Shown here one piece after another: positions 53,973-63,476 of a DNA stretch of 64,000 bases. The stretch is from Ferrovum myxofaciens (lineage in GTDB: Bacteria > Pseudomonadota > Gammaproteobacteria > Burkholderiales > Ferrovaceae), in NCBI RefSeq assembly GCF_000735045.1, contig NZ_JPOQ01000011.1, forward strand, positions 1 to 64,000. The letters are read 5' to 3'. Below the pieces are notes generated by a model. It made no database searches and was not told where the DNA came from. It saw only the letters and a program-made list of their open reading frames with translations. Every line of letters begins with the position of its first letter. Position 1 is the first letter of the stretch. The translations under genes and the position numbers were made by a program.

Positions 53973-54899
53973 TCATGCTATCATGCCCCGTTCACCCACC
54001 ACCGGCAGCATATGCGGTGCCTGCTCCAGCAAAAACGCCTTGAAAGCCCGCGCCACCGGGGACAGGCGTTTGTCCCGATGATGAACCAGATTCCAGTCGC
54101 GGATAATGGGCAATCCAACCACCGGTAATATTTTGAGTCGTTTGGTTTCCAGTTCCAACGTAACCGAATGTTCGGATAAAAAGGCAATCCCCATGCCAGC
54201 AATCGTGGCCTGCTTGATGGTTTCGTTGCTACTCATCTCCATGCGCGGATGTATTTCAACTCCATGGGCCAGCAGGAATCTCTCCAGCAACTGACGCGTA
54301 CCCGACCCTTTCTCGCGCAGTAAAAAATCTTCCCCGGCCAGGTCCGCCACTTCCACGGTTTTTTCCGCAGCCAAGGGGTGCGTGGGTGGAGCCACGATAA
54401 TATGGGCATTGCGGGCAAAGGGCTCCATCACCACGCCCATCTCTTGCGGCGGCTGTCCCATGATGACCAGATCCACTTCGTTATGGTGCAACTGCCGAAC
54501 GATTCCCGCCCGATTCGATACCGACAATTTCAATTGGACCGCCGGATACAAGACACAGAAGCGAGACAGAAGCGTAGGGGCAAAATATTTGGCCGTGCTG
54601 ATGATGGCAATGTCGAGACGACCACTGATTCCCTCGCGCAAACTTTCCAGGGCTTCCCGGGCATCCTTCAGTTGACGCGCAATCACCCGCGCATGCTGGT
54701 AGAGTTCTTCTCCCGCATGGGTCAGAAAAATTCGCTTGCCCATCTGTTCAAACAGAGGCATCCCCACAAAATCTTCCAACTGTTTGATTTGCATGGATAC
54801 CGCAGGCTGAGTCAAATGTAACTCTTCGCTCGCCCGTGAAAAACTGAGCAATCTGGCCACCGCCTCGAAGATTTGTAATTGCCGAAAGGTAAAATGCAT
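53973..54899 (-). CDS. cbbR: LysR-type regulator, CbbR-like
   Basis: LysR regulators of the CbbR group control carbon-fixation genes. I use the ATG at 54899 (MHFTFRQLQIFEAVARLLSF), giving 308 residues; an in-frame start at 54926 adds nine without support. The helix-turn-helix region (SFSRASEELHLTQPAVSMQI) matches CbbR closely, and the effector domain has the CbbR-like ISTAKYFAPTLLSRF. It is divergent from gap, with 118 bases between, where a LysR operator would lie. No RuBisCO gene is seen, so the cbb link is inferred. Confidence 0.85.
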   Translation of the reverse strand: MHFTFRQLQIFEAVARLLSFSRASEELHLTQPAVSMQIKQLEDFVGMPLFEQMGKRIFLTHAGEELYQHARVIARQLKDAREALESLREGISGRLDIAIISTAKYFAPTLLSRFCVLYPAVQLKLSVSNRAGIVRQLHHNEVDLVIMGQPPQEMGVVMEPFARNAHIIVAPPTHPLAAEKTVEVADLAGEDFLLREKGSGTRQLLERFLLAHGVEIHPRMEMSSNETIKQATIAGMGIAFLSEHSVTLELETKRLKILPVVGLPIIRDWNLVHHRDKRLSPVARAFKAFLLEQAPHMLPVVGERGMIA

Positions 54900-54932
54900 G
54901 CCCGCCCCTGATGACAAACCCATCATAAAGCC

Positions 54933-54962
54933 TTCATAATATCAGTGCAATTTATCTATAAT
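54933..54962 (+). promoter_or_regulatory. Candidate promoter of gap
   Basis: TTCATA (54933-54938), 18-base spacer, perfect TATAAT (54957-54962), 55 bases before the gap ATG, in the AT-rich region shared with the divergent LysR gene. Confidence 0.55.
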
Positions 54963-55017
54963 AGGGGGAAAGAATCACCGTATTCCCCCACCATTGTCAA
55001 CCCTGAGGAGAAATCAC

Positions 55018-56034
55018 ATGGCTGTTCGCGTCGGTATCAACGGTTATGGTCGCATCGGTCGCAATGTATTGCGTGCCCTGTACGAGACCGGTAACAAGCA
55101 AGGCATTCAGATCGTAGCGATCAACGATTTGGGCAATTCTGAAACCAATGCTCATCTGACCCGCTTTGATACCGCCCACGGTCGGTTCAATGGAGAAATC
55201 TCGGTGGAAGGCAACGCCATGGTCATCAATGGCGATCGCATCCCGGTTTTTTCTCAACGCAACCCCGCTGAAATTCCCTGGGGTAGCGTGGGCGTGGATG
55301 TGGTTCTGGAATGCACCGGTTTGTTTACTTCCAAGGAAAAGGCTTCGGCCCACCTGAAAGGCGGCGCCAAAAAAGTCGTCATTTCCGCACCAGGCGGGAA
55401 CGATGTGGATGCCACCGTAGTATATGGGGTCAATCATCATGTTCTGCGTTCCGACATGACCGTCATTTCCAATGCTTCCTGTACCACCAACTGTTTGGCC
55501 CCCCTGGTAAAACCGCTGCATGAAAAAATCGGCGTGGTCAAAGGCTTGATGACGACCGTTCATTCCTACACCAACGACCAGGTGCTGACCGATGTGTACC
55601 ATTCCGACCTGCGTCGGGCCCGTTCCGCCACCATGTCCATGATTCCCACCAAAACCGGGGCGGCAGCGGCCGTGGGTCTGGTTCTGCCCGAATTGAACGG
55701 AAAACTGGATGGTTTTGCCGTCCGAGTCCCCACCATCAATGTCTCGTTGGTGGACCTGACGTTTGAAGCCGCACGGGCCACCACCGTGGAAGAAATCAAC
55801 AGCATCATGAAGGAAGCTGCGGGTTCAGCCGCCTTGAAGGGCATCCTGAACTACAACGAAGGACCCCTGGTTTCCGTGGATTTCAACCACGATTCTGCTT
55901 CCAGTACCTTTGATGCCACCCTCACCAAAGTTTCCGGCGGAACCTTGGTCAAGGTTCTGTCCTGGTATGACAACGAATGGGGCTTCAGCAACCGTATGCT
56001 GGACGTCACCGCTGCCTGGATGGCAGCATCCTGA
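55018..56034 (+). CDS. gap: Glyceraldehyde-3-phosphate dehydrogenase
   Basis: It interconverts glyceraldehyde-3-phosphate and 1,3-bisphosphoglycerate. The ATG at 55018 follows TGAGGAG and gives 338 residues. NAD-binding [18 protein letters not shown] opens the protein. Asp37 (AINDLG) suggests NAD preference. The catalytic cysteine is Cys155 in [12 protein letters not shown]. It is the first of the gap-pgk-pyk-purC series, with a terminator after it. Confidence 0.97.
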   Translation: MAVRVGINGYGRIGRNVLRALYETGNKQGIQIVAINDLGNSETNAHLTRFDTAHGRFNGEISVEGNAMVINGDRIPVFSQRNPAEIPWGSVGVDVVLECTGLFTSKEKASAHLKGGAKKVVISAPGGNDVDATVVYGVNHHVLRSDMTVISNASCTTNCLAPLVKPLHEKIGVVKGLMTTVHSYTNDQVLTDVYHSDLRRARSATMSMIPTKTGAAAAVGLVLPELNGKLDGFAVRVPTINVSLVDLTFEAARATTVEEINSIMKEAAGSAALKGILNYNEGPLVSVDFNHDSASSTFDATLTKVSGGTLVKVLSWYDNEWGFSNRMLDVTAAWMAAS

Positions 56035-56052
56035 CTTGTCCATGTTTGATGC

Positions 56053-56090
56053 ATCAGCCCTGTTTCCCTGAAATTTTGGGCTGATTTTTT
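56053..56090 (+). terminator. Rho-independent terminator between gap and pgk
   Basis: 8-base stem ATCAGCCC / GGGCTGAT (56053-56060 and 56078-56085) with a 17-base loop, followed by a T run. It lies 18 bases after the gap stop and 30 before pgk. Confidence 0.8.
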
Positions 56091-56120
56091 GAATTTTTTG
56101 AATCACCACAGGAAATTGTC

Positions 56121-57299
56121 ATGAGTATCCTTCGCATGCAGGACATGGATCTTGCCAAAAAACGTGTATTGGTGCGCGTTGATCTCAACGTACCCCTCAA
56201 GGAAGGCCGTATCTCTGATGACACGCGCATCCGTGCCAGTCTGCCCGGGATCCAACACGCCTTGAAGGCAGGAGCACGCCTCATGTTGATGTCCCACTTG
56301 GGCCGTCCCGCAGAAGGCTCTTTTGATGAAGCCCATTCCCTGGCGCCTGTGGCTCAGCGCCTGTCCGAACTTCTGAGGCAACCGGTGCCTCTGGTCCGGC
56401 ACTGGCTCGATCACCCCCTGAATGTCGAACCGGGTCAGGTGGTCCTGCTGGAAAATGTGCGCTTCAACGTGGGCGAAAAAAAGGACGATGACACGCTGTC
56501 CAAAAAAATGGCCGCCTTGTGCGATGTATTCGTGATGGATGCCTTCGGTACCGCTCACCGCGCCGAAGCTTCCACCCATGGCGTGGCCAAATTCGCTCCG
56601 ATCGCGTGTGCCGGCCCTCTGCTGGCAGCGGAACTGGATGCCCTGGGACGCGCGCTCAAGGAACCTGCCCGCCCCCTGGTGGCCATCGTGGCAGGATCCA
56701 AAGTTTCCACCAAGTTGACGGTGCTTTCCACTCTGTCCCACAAAGTTGATCAACTGATCGTCGGCGGTGGAATTGCCAACACCTTCTTGCTGGCCGAAGG
56801 CCACAAGATCGGCAAATCCCTGGCAGAACCTGACCTGGTACCGGAGGCTCGTAAAATTATCGATTCAGCACGGGCACGGGGCGGCGATGTGCCCATTCCG
56901 GTGGATGTAGTCACTGCCAAGAAATTCGCTGAAGATGCGGAAGCCACCCTGAAAAATGTGGATGCTGTAGTTGACGATGACATGATTTTTGATATCGGTC
57001 CAAAAACGGCCGCGCGCTTGGCGGAGATCATTAAAAACGCCGGTACCATCGTGTGGAACGGTCCTGTGGGCGTGTTCGAATTCGATCAGTTTGGCGACGG
57101 CACCAAAGCCTTGGCCCTGGCCATTGCTGAATCCAAGGCCTTCTCCATCGCCGGAGGGGGAGACACCCTGGCCGCCGTATCCAAGTACGACATTGCCGAC
57201 CGTGTGTCCTATATCTCCACCGGGGGCGGCGCTTTCCTCGAATTCCTCGAAGGACGAGACCTGCCTGCTGTCAAGATCCTCGAAGCACGAGGACAATAA
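56121..57299 (+). CDS. pgk: Phosphoglycerate kinase
   Basis: It transfers phosphate between 1,3-bisphosphoglycerate and ADP. The product has 392 residues. Motifs: [54 protein letters not shown] and the C-terminal [14 protein letters not shown]. It follows gap after a terminator, so its expression depends on read-through or a promoter in the 86-base gap. Confidence 0.98.
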   Translation: MSILRMQDMDLAKKRVLVRVDLNVPLKEGRISDDTRIRASLPGIQHALKAGARLMLMSHLGRPAEGSFDEAHSLAPVAQRLSELLRQPVPLVRHWLDHPLNVEPGQVVLLENVRFNVGEKKDDDTLSKKMAALCDVFVMDAFGTAHRAEASTHGVAKFAPIACAGPLLAAELDALGRALKEPARPLVAIVAGSKVSTKLTVLSTLSHKVDQLIVGGGIANTFLLAEGHKIGKSLAEPDLVPEARKIIDSARARGGDVPIPVDVVTAKKFAEDAEATLKNVDAVVDDDMIFDIGPKTAARLAEIIKNAGTIVWNGPVGVFEFDQFGDGTKALALAIAESKAFSIAGGGDTLAAVSKYDIADRVSYISTGGGAFLEFLEGRDLPAVKILEARGQ

Positions 57300-57314
57300 C
57301 CTGTCGCATCGGAG

Positions 57315-57330
57315 CCCTCCGCAGGGAGGG
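57315..57330 (+). other. Short GC stem-loop between pgk and pyk
   Basis: CCCTCC / GGAGGG with a 4-base loop, 16 bases after the pgk stop. No T run follows, so it is a possible mRNA-stabilising hairpin rather than a clear terminator. Confidence 0.45.
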
Positions 57331-57460
57331 TTCCCTGCGCACAAACCAAACAGACTCGGGCTACCCATGAGATAATCATGGCTTTATCGCTGGTGGAGTT
57401 CGAATCGTGGTACCAGACCCATTCCCTACCCCTCCACTGCCCACAGGAGTTGTCATTCAA

Positions 57461-58891
57461 ATGCAGCGTCGTACCAAAATTGTCGCCACCATCGGTCCCG
57501 CCTCCAGTTCTCCCGAAATCCTCGAACGCATGATCCTGGCCGGGATGGATATGGCCCGCCTCAACTTTTCCCACGGCACGGAAGCAGACCACCGCGCACG
57601 AGTCGAAACCATCCGAACCTTGGCCAAAAAACTGGGCCGAACGGTGGGTATTCTGGGTGACCTGCAGGGTCCTAAAATTCGAGTAGGCAAGTTTCAAGAC
57701 AACAAAATTCTTCTTGAAGCCGGCGCCATCTTCATACTCGATGCGGATTGCCCTTTAGGCAACCAGGAACGGGTCGGACTGGATTACAAGGAATTACCCC
57801 AGGACGTTCACCCCGGTGACGCCCTTCTTCTGGATGATGGAAAAATCGAACTCTGCGTCACCGCCGTCATCGGCAATGAAGTTCACACCATCGTCATTCA
57901 GGGAGGCACCCTGTCCAACAACAAGGGCATCAACCGTCGAGGCGGCGGATTGACCGCACCCGCACTCACCGATAAGGATCGGGAAGACATCAAGTTGGCC
58001 GCACGCCTGAAGGTGGACTATCTGGCCGTCTCCTTCCCCCGTTCCGGTGCTGACATGGATCAGGCCCGTGCGCTTCTCACTGCGGCGGGTGGCCAGGCCC
58101 AGTTACAAGCAAAAATCGAACGCGCTGAAGCCATCGATGCCCTGGAAGACATCATTGCCGCCAGCGATTCCATCATGGTGGCGCGGGGAGATCTGGCCGT
58201 GGAGGTAGGGGATGCCGCTGTGCCCGCCCTGCAAAAGCGTATGATTCGCTTGGCGCGCCAGATGAACAAAACCATCATCACAGCCACCCAGATGATGGAA
58301 TCCATGATCTCCAGCCCAGTCCCCACCCGCGCAGAGGTCTCTGATGTGGCCAATGCCGTGCTGGATGGAACGGATGCCGTCATGCTCTCTGCCGAATCGG
58401 CTGCAGGGCAATATCCGGTGGAATCCATTGCGGCCATGGCGAGAGTCTGCACCGAAGCAGAAAAACAGGAAATACTTCCGACGGTGGAACGGGGGGCTTT
58501 CGACCCCGTGGATCGTATCGAGAAGGCCGTGGCGCGCGCGGTGATCCATACCACCCGTCACCTGAACGTCAAGGCAGTGGCCGCTTTGACCCAGAGCGGA
58601 ACCACGGCTTTGTTGATTTCTCGCTCGGATACCCCCGTGCCGATCTATGCCATGACCCCCTCCGAAGAAACCCAGCAGCGAACCACCCTGTACCGGGGAG
58701 TTTACCCCGTGACCTTCCATCATAGCCATCTTGAACCTGCGGCTGTCATTGCCGAAGCTGAGGCTGTACTGCTCAAGATGGGTGCCGTCGTGGAAGGCGA
58801 CTTGATGCTCTTGACCATGGGCGAACCCATTGGCAAGGCAGGGGGGACCAATACGATGAAAATCATACGGGTGGGAGAGCATACTGCATGA
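57461..58891 (+). CDS. pyk: Pyruvate kinase
   Basis: It makes pyruvate and ATP from phosphoenolpyruvate. The ATG at 57461 places the start directly before [20 protein letters not shown], giving 476 residues, the usual length; the frame is open for 18 codons upstream. Conserved pieces: [38 protein letters not shown] and the [10 protein letters not shown] region with the active-site threonine. It overlaps purC by 4 bases. Confidence 0.97.
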   Translation: MQRRTKIVATIGPASSSPEILERMILAGMDMARLNFSHGTEADHRARVETIRTLAKKLGRTVGILGDLQGPKIRVGKFQDNKILLEAGAIFILDADCPLGNQERVGLDYKELPQDVHPGDALLLDDGKIELCVTAVIGNEVHTIVIQGGTLSNNKGINRRGGGLTAPALTDKDREDIKLAARLKVDYLAVSFPRSGADMDQARALLTAAGGQAQLQAKIERAEAIDALEDIIAASDSIMVARGDLAVEVGDAAVPALQKRMIRLARQMNKTIITATQMMESMISSPVPTRAEVSDVANAVLDGTDAVMLSAESAAGQYPVESIAAMARVCTEAEKQEILPTVERGAFDPVDRIEKAVARAVIHTTRHLNVKAVAALTQSGTTALLISRSDTPVPIYAMTPSEETQQRTTLYRGVYPVTFHHSHLEPAAVIAEAEAVLLKMGAVVEGDLMLLTMGEPIGKAGGTNTMKIIRVGEHTA

Positions 58892-59769
58892 GTGACGCCG
58901 TTTTTGAAACGACCATCACTTCCTTGCCCTTGATTGCCCGGGGCAAGGTGCGGGACATCTATTCCGTGGGAACTCAGTACCTGCTCATGGTAACCACCGA
59001 TCGCCTGTCCGCCTTCGATGTCGTCCTTCCTTCCCCCATACCAGGCAAGGGAAAGTTACTCCAGGCACTCTCCAACTTTTGGTTCGATCATTTCAAGGAC
59101 ATTCCCAACCATCTCACCGGAATCGACCCTGAAGACGTGGTCACAGAAGCCGAAAGAGATCAGGTCAGTGATCGTGCCATGATCGTCAAACGTCTCAAAC
59201 CCCTGCCTTTGGAGGCGGTGGTACGGGGTTATCTGGAGGGATCGGGCTGGAAGGACTATCAAATGACCGGAAGGGTTTGTGGCCTTCCTCTCCCGGTGGG
59301 ATTACAGCGCGCCGAAAAACTCCCTCAACCCATTTTCACCCCGGCCACCAAGGCGACTGCGGGCGATCATGACGAAAACATCAACTTTGATCGAATGATT
59401 GCTTTGGTCGGAGAACCGCGCGCCGAGGAAGTGAAGCGAACGGCCTTCAAACTTTATTCTGAAGCCGCACAGTACGCCGAAGATCGCGGCATCCTGATCG
59501 CCGACACCAAGTTCGAGTTTGGACTCGATGATCACGATCAACTGACCCTCATGGATGAGGTACTCACGCCAGACTCCTCGAGATTCTGGCCCAAGGACAG
59601 TTACCAACCCGGCACCAGCCCGCAAAGTTTCGACAAACAGTTCGTCCGCAACTGGTTGGAAACCCAACACTGGAACAAATGCCCCCCTGCCCCCGCCCTT
59701 CCCAAAGAAATCATCCTGGGTACCTTGAAGCGGTATCAGGAAGCCGTCACCGCCCTCACGCACGCCTGA
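58888..59769 (+). CDS. purC: SAICAR synthase PurC
   Basis: It joins aspartate to CAIR in purine synthesis. The product has 293 residues (the longer PurC form). Motifs: [32 protein letters not shown], and the ATP-binding [20 protein letters not shown]. The ATG overlaps the pyk stop as ATGA. It faces the histidine kinase gene across 25 bases. Confidence 0.97.
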   Translation: MSDAVFETTITSLPLIARGKVRDIYSVGTQYLLMVTTDRLSAFDVVLPSPIPGKGKLLQALSNFWFDHFKDIPNHLTGIDPEDVVTEAERDQVSDRAMIVKRLKPLPLEAVVRGYLEGSGWKDYQMTGRVCGLPLPVGLQRAEKLPQPIFTPATKATAGDHDENINFDRMIALVGEPRAEEVKRTAFKLYSEAAQYAEDRGILIADTKFEFGLDDHDQLTLMDEVLTPDSSRFWPKDSYQPGTSPQSFDKQFVRNWLETQHWNKCPPAPALPKEIILGTLKRYQEAVTALTHA

Positions 59770-59794
59770 TTTGTCCTCTCCCCCAAGCCGGTTG

Positions 59795-61339
59795 TCACGT
59801 CAACAGTGAAGTCCGTTCAGGATCCGGAAAACGGACAGTAAACCGGCTTCCCTGCTCCTCCGTACTGGCAACTTCCAGGGTCCCGTGATGCAGGGTGATG
59901 ATCTGGTTCACGAGGGTAAGTCCCACGCCTGTTCCACTGTGCGAACTGACGTTGGAACCACGGAAATATCGTTCGAAGATATGAGGACGATCCCGCTCTG
60001 GAATGCCGATGCCCTGATCCGATATTTCAATCACCAGAGTGCCGTCACAGTCCTGCGCCTCAAGCGTAATGGAACTTCCCGGTGCCGAATATTTGACAGC
60101 ATTAGATAAAAGATTGCCAAATGCCTGATGAAGCAATTCCACATCCCCGGTGAGAAAAAAACTTAAACTTTCCAGGTGTTCCTGAAAATTTCGATCAGGA
60201 GCCATTTCACGATATTCCTGGCATAAACGACGAAGCAACTCCTTGATATCCAGTGGTTGCGGATGAAATGGTGGGGGTTCGGCAGAATGTTTGGGGACAT
60301 CCAGCAAACTGTCGAGAAGGGTGGTCAGGCGCTGGGTGGCACGCCGGATCTTGAGTGCCCGCTCTCCCACTTCTTCAGGCCCAAAACGCTCACGGGCGTT
60401 ATACAGGCGCTGAGCATACCCATCGATCAGGGCCAGAGGCGTTCGAAATTCATGGGAGGTCATCAAAACGAAATTATGTTGTTGCTGAGTCATTTCCTGA
60501 GCTTTGGCCAGAGCATCTTCCAAACTTTTTGCCTGTTCAGCCAAACGTGCCTGACTGGTCAACAGGGCTCGGGCATTGTCCCGAAATACTTGCACAGAAC
60601 GGGCCATGACACCAATTTCATCGCTCCGCTCAACCCCCTGAATGGGAACTTCTGTTTCCTTGTCTGCAATTCGTTGCATACTCTTTGCCAAATCGAGTAA
60701 CGGATTGGAAACAGAGCGGGTAATGAAACCAATGGCCGTAAAAAGCAGCAATCCTGCGGTCAAAATGGCCGCCACGATCCAGCCGTTGGCATCCCGATAA
60801 GTGGCACTTTCCCGTTCCACGGCATTTTTAGCCCCCACCAGATTCCACTGCGTCAATTGTCCCAGTGTTTCACTGGCCCGGTTATAAGCGGTGCGCGCAT
60901 CGGTGCGGTATAAACGAATCGCTGTGCCACTTTCAAGCGGCAACCTTTGTTCCTGCTTCACCAACCGGTGATAACTTCGCCAGTGAATCAGGAAATCCTG
61001 ATACAGCCGATCTTCCTGATCATCGTGACGAATGCGCTGGTATCGCACCAGACTATGGGCAATGGAAGCATCCAGAGAGTCCATTTCGTGCGCACTGTCC
61101 TGACGTTCTGACAACGTATCCGCCAGCAAGAAACTGCCCTCAGCCGCACGAAAATCCGAGGTATCGTTGTTGAGATCCCCCAGAATGCGCGTGGATTGCA
61201 GCCAACGGTCACGAATCTCTGCCGTCACCCGATTATAATCATCCAACTGACGAATACTGAACGCGCCCAACCCCACGACCAATAAAAGGAAGAGGGCGTA
61301 GGCCAGGGACAGGCGTGTGCGCAGAGAATGAAAACGCAC
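59795..61339 (-). CDS. Orphan membrane sensor histidine kinase
   Basis: A 514-residue two-component kinase. A first transmembrane helix at about 9-29 and a second at about 188-208 enclose a helical periplasmic domain of about 160 residues that resembles a four-helix-bundle sensor. HAMP (about 209-262), a coiled coil, HisKA with His297 in TSHEFRTP, and a HATPase domain (NLLSNAVKYS, DQGIGIP, GTGVGLTLV) follow. No response regulator is adjacent. It is divergent from the Tat/DsrE-like gene across an AT-rich gap. The signal sensed is unknown. Confidence 0.92.
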   Translation of the reverse strand: MRFHSLRTRLSLAYALFLLLVVGLGAFSIRQLDDYNRVTAEIRDRWLQSTRILGDLNNDTSDFRAAEGSFLLADTLSERQDSAHEMDSLDASIAHSLVRYQRIRHDDQEDRLYQDFLIHWRSYHRLVKQEQRLPLESGTAIRLYRTDARTAYNRASETLGQLTQWNLVGAKNAVERESATYRDANGWIVAAILTAGLLLFTAIGFITRSVSNPLLDLAKSMQRIADKETEVPIQGVERSDEIGVMARSVQVFRDNARALLTSQARLAEQAKSLEDALAKAQEMTQQQHNFVLMTSHEFRTPLALIDGYAQRLYNARERFGPEEVGERALKIRRATQRLTTLLDSLLDVPKHSAEPPPFHPQPLDIKELLRRLCQEYREMAPDRNFQEHLESLSFFLTGDVELLHQAFGNLLSNAVKYSAPGSSITLEAQDCDGTLVIEISDQGIGIPERDRPHIFERYFRGSNVSSHSGTGVGLTLVNQIITLHHGTLEVASTEEQGSRFTVRFPDPERTSLLT

Positions 61340-61520
61340 GGTTTATCCGGGCACAGGATCTGAGCCAAGCACTATTATCAACCCTTGCCCCCCTTATTTC
61401 CCTTCAATGATCTCAATCCACAGCCCCACCGTATCCGATAAACACTTAAAACCGATTGAATTTTAACAAAAATCTTATATTGATAACGAAAATACCCCAT
61501 CGCTTCGATGGATTAGTGAA

Positions 61521-61555
61521 TAAAATTCATCATTTAATAATAAAAATGAATTTTA
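61521..61555. promoter_or_regulatory. Inverted repeat, candidate operator
   Basis: TAAAATTCAT at 61521-61530 and its exact reverse complement at 61546-61555, spacer 15 bases. The right arm overlaps the candidate -35 element, which would suit repressor or activator binding. Confidence 0.5.
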
Positions 61556-61581
61556 CTTATCCTGTCACCCGCTCTTATAAT
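61552..61581 (+). promoter_or_regulatory. Candidate promoter of the Tat/DsrE-like operon
   Basis: TTTACT (61552-61557), 18-base spacer, perfect TATAAT (61576-61581), on the strand of the downstream genes. Confidence 0.5.
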
Positions 61582-61672
61582 ACAACCATTGATTCTAAGG
61601 ATAGAACAATAAACTATTAAGCCCCTCCAAAGGGCTCGTCTCTCACAATAAATTTTATTTGGAGTGAATACC

Positions 61673-62467
61673 ATGAACAATGCGCGCAGAGGAATGTTGG
61701 GCTTCATGACCAGCGGTTTGGCAACCCTGACGTTGGTTGGAGGCGGAACGGCAGCGCATGCCGAATCGATCTCCACCCCCTTGAAGACCTTGATCCCTGA
61801 GGGAACGCCGTGGTTATCCCTGTTAAACAAATCCTTGGAAAAAACACCCCGACGTCGGGATTTCAAGAGCGTTCCCATGATTTTGACCCGCCCCGAAGAA
61901 TGGGATGATGAGGCCTTACGCTTGATTTTCCAGTATCAGGGACAGCACAAACAGGTTTTCGACAATATGATTCTGGATGGCCCATGGCTCAATTTGATGA
62001 GAAATGCCCTGAATACCCAAACATGGGCTTTTGGGCACAAGGACTTTCTGGTGGTATCGGGTACCCACGGACCCGCTCATTTGGCGCTTTACGATGACTA
62101 TATTTGGGAAAAATATCAACTGTCCCAACTGACCCAGGGGAAATTCAAGGACAACAGTTTCTTGAAAGTGCCTGCCGCCGCCCAGGCGGATCCCACCCAG
62201 TATGAGGACATCACCGGCGTATTCTCGCCTCTGGATAACAGTATTCCTGTGCTGCAAGCCCGTGGCGTGGTTTTTCTGGCTTGTCACAATGCCATCTTTG
62301 AGTTGGCCACTCGGCTACACAAGACAGAAATCAACCCTGACCATCGATCCATCCCCCAATTGGCAGCCGAACTCACCAACCATCTCATTGATGGTGCGGT
62401 ATTGACCCCTGGTGTAATGGGAACAATACCTGAATTGGGCGCACGGGGTTTTTATTACGCCAAATAG
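61673..62467 (+). CDS. Tat-exported DsrE-like periplasmic protein, function unknown
   Basis: The ATG at 61673 lies 9 bases after TTGGAG and gives 264 residues; a GTG three codons upstream is less likely. The N-terminus has twin arginines (Arg5-Arg6 in NARRGMLGF) before a hydrophobic stretch ending AAHA, so Tat export is likely. The mature part has alpha/beta character resembling DsrE-type proteins: RLIFQYQGQHKQVFDNMILD, DFLVVSGTHGPAHLALYDDY, and VVFLACHNAIFELA with the only cysteine, Cys204. The family call is from pattern, not a search. The next gene starts 10 bases after its stop. Confidence 0.7.
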   Translation: MNNARRGMLGFMTSGLATLTLVGGGTAAHAESISTPLKTLIPEGTPWLSLLNKSLEKTPRRRDFKSVPMILTRPEEWDDEALRLIFQYQGQHKQVFDNMILDGPWLNLMRNALNTQTWAFGHKDFLVVSGTHGPAHLALYDDYIWEKYQLSQLTQGKFKDNSFLKVPAAAQADPTQYEDITGVFSPLDNSIPVLQARGVVFLACHNAIFELATRLHKTEINPDHRSIPQLAAELTNHLIDGAVLTPGVMGTIPELGARGFYYAK

Positions 62468-62477
62468 GAGAACATCC

Positions 62478-63464
62478 ATGAAAAAAAACAAAATTCATTT
62501 CATTATTAAAACGATTTTACTGCCCCTGCTGGGCGGTATCACCTTGACCGCGCAAGCCGGGGTGAATCCGCCCTGGAGCGAGGGGAGAAACAACCCCGTG
62601 GTTCAGCGTGGACTGGAGTTCACCGTCCCTGAAGTGGACAATCTTCCGGACTTTCATGGGGATCCCATGGGTGCCCAGTTGTCGATTTTCGTGGGCGGCA
62701 ATTATTTCTTTGCCATGGCTCCCTTGGTGACTGCCTTTGAAGAGGAATACCCTGCGCTGAAAGGAAAAATTTATTACGAGACCATCCCACCGGGACTACT
62801 GTTCGATCAAATACACCAAGGGGGCACCATCACGGTGGGCAACATGACCTGGACAGTCAAGGCAGACGTCTATGCAGCGGGATTGAAACGGGTCAGCGCG
62901 CTGGATAATGATGGTCTGTTGCAAGGCCCCGTGGTGTCCTACGCCACCAATCAACTGGCCATCATGGTCCCGAAAAACAATCCCGCACATATCCAGACAC
63001 TGAGTGATCTGGGAAAACCCGGGGTAAAACTGGTCATGCCCAATCCTGAATTCGAAGGAATTGGAAGGCAGATCAAGGCGGCTTTGATGAAGGCAGGGGG
63101 CCCCGACCTGGTTCAGGAAGTTTATGTCCATAAGGTCCATACGGGAGAGACCCAACTGACCCATATCCATCACCGACAAAGCCCGATGACACTGATGAAA
63201 GGGCTCGCAGATGCCGGAGTCACTTGGCAATCCGAAGCGATTTTTCAGGAAGAAACAGGAAATCCGATTACCCACGTGGAGATTCCCGCCACACAGAACG
63301 CCACCGCAATTTATGCAGCGGGAGTGGTAAAGGGTGCGCCCCATCCACAGACGGCTCAAGCCTGGGTCGATTTCCTGAAATCCCCCAAAGCCCAGGCCAT
63401 TTTTGCACATTATGGTTTCAAACCTTATCCAGAGGCCACGGATAAGTCGTCAATCCTTCGATGA
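62478..63464 (+). CDS. Periplasmic substrate-binding protein, ligand unknown
   Basis: A 328-residue protein with a Sec signal peptide ending AQA and a strong ribosome site (TAGGAGA). The fold signs are those of type II extracellular binding proteins of the molybdate/sulfate kind: LSIFVGGNYFFAMAPLVTAF, ITVGNMTWTVKADVYAAGLK, LAIMVPKNNPAHIQTLSDLG, and AQAWVDFLKSPKAQAIFAHY. A His-rich stretch (LTHIHHRQSP) is unusual. No permease or ATPase gene is next to it; it sits between the DsrE-like and cytochrome c genes, so it may sense or carry a ligand for a redox system rather than feed an ABC importer. Confidence 0.8.
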   Translation: MKKNKIHFIIKTILLPLLGGITLTAQAGVNPPWSEGRNNPVVQRGLEFTVPEVDNLPDFHGDPMGAQLSIFVGGNYFFAMAPLVTAFEEEYPALKGKIYYETIPPGLLFDQIHQGGTITVGNMTWTVKADVYAAGLKRVSALDNDGLLQGPVVSYATNQLAIMVPKNNPAHIQTLSDLGKPGVKLVMPNPEFEGIGRQIKAALMKAGGPDLVQEVYVHKVHTGETQLTHIHHRQSPMTLMKGLADAGVTWQSEAIFQEETGNPITHVEIPATQNATAIYAAGVVKGAPHPQTAQAWVDFLKSPKAQAIFAHYGFKPYPEATDKSSILR

Positions 63465-63476
63465 AGAGATCGTGAC

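Larger units (their letters stand above)
61340..61672. other. 333-base AT-rich intergenic region
   Basis: No gene seen. From about 61440 to 61660 it is clearly more AT-rich than any neighbouring gene. It contains a perfect 10-base inverted repeat (61521-61530 / 61546-61555), a candidate promoter ending in TATAAT at 61576-61581, and an untranslated leader of about 85 bases before the Tat-signal gene. Confidence 0.7.
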
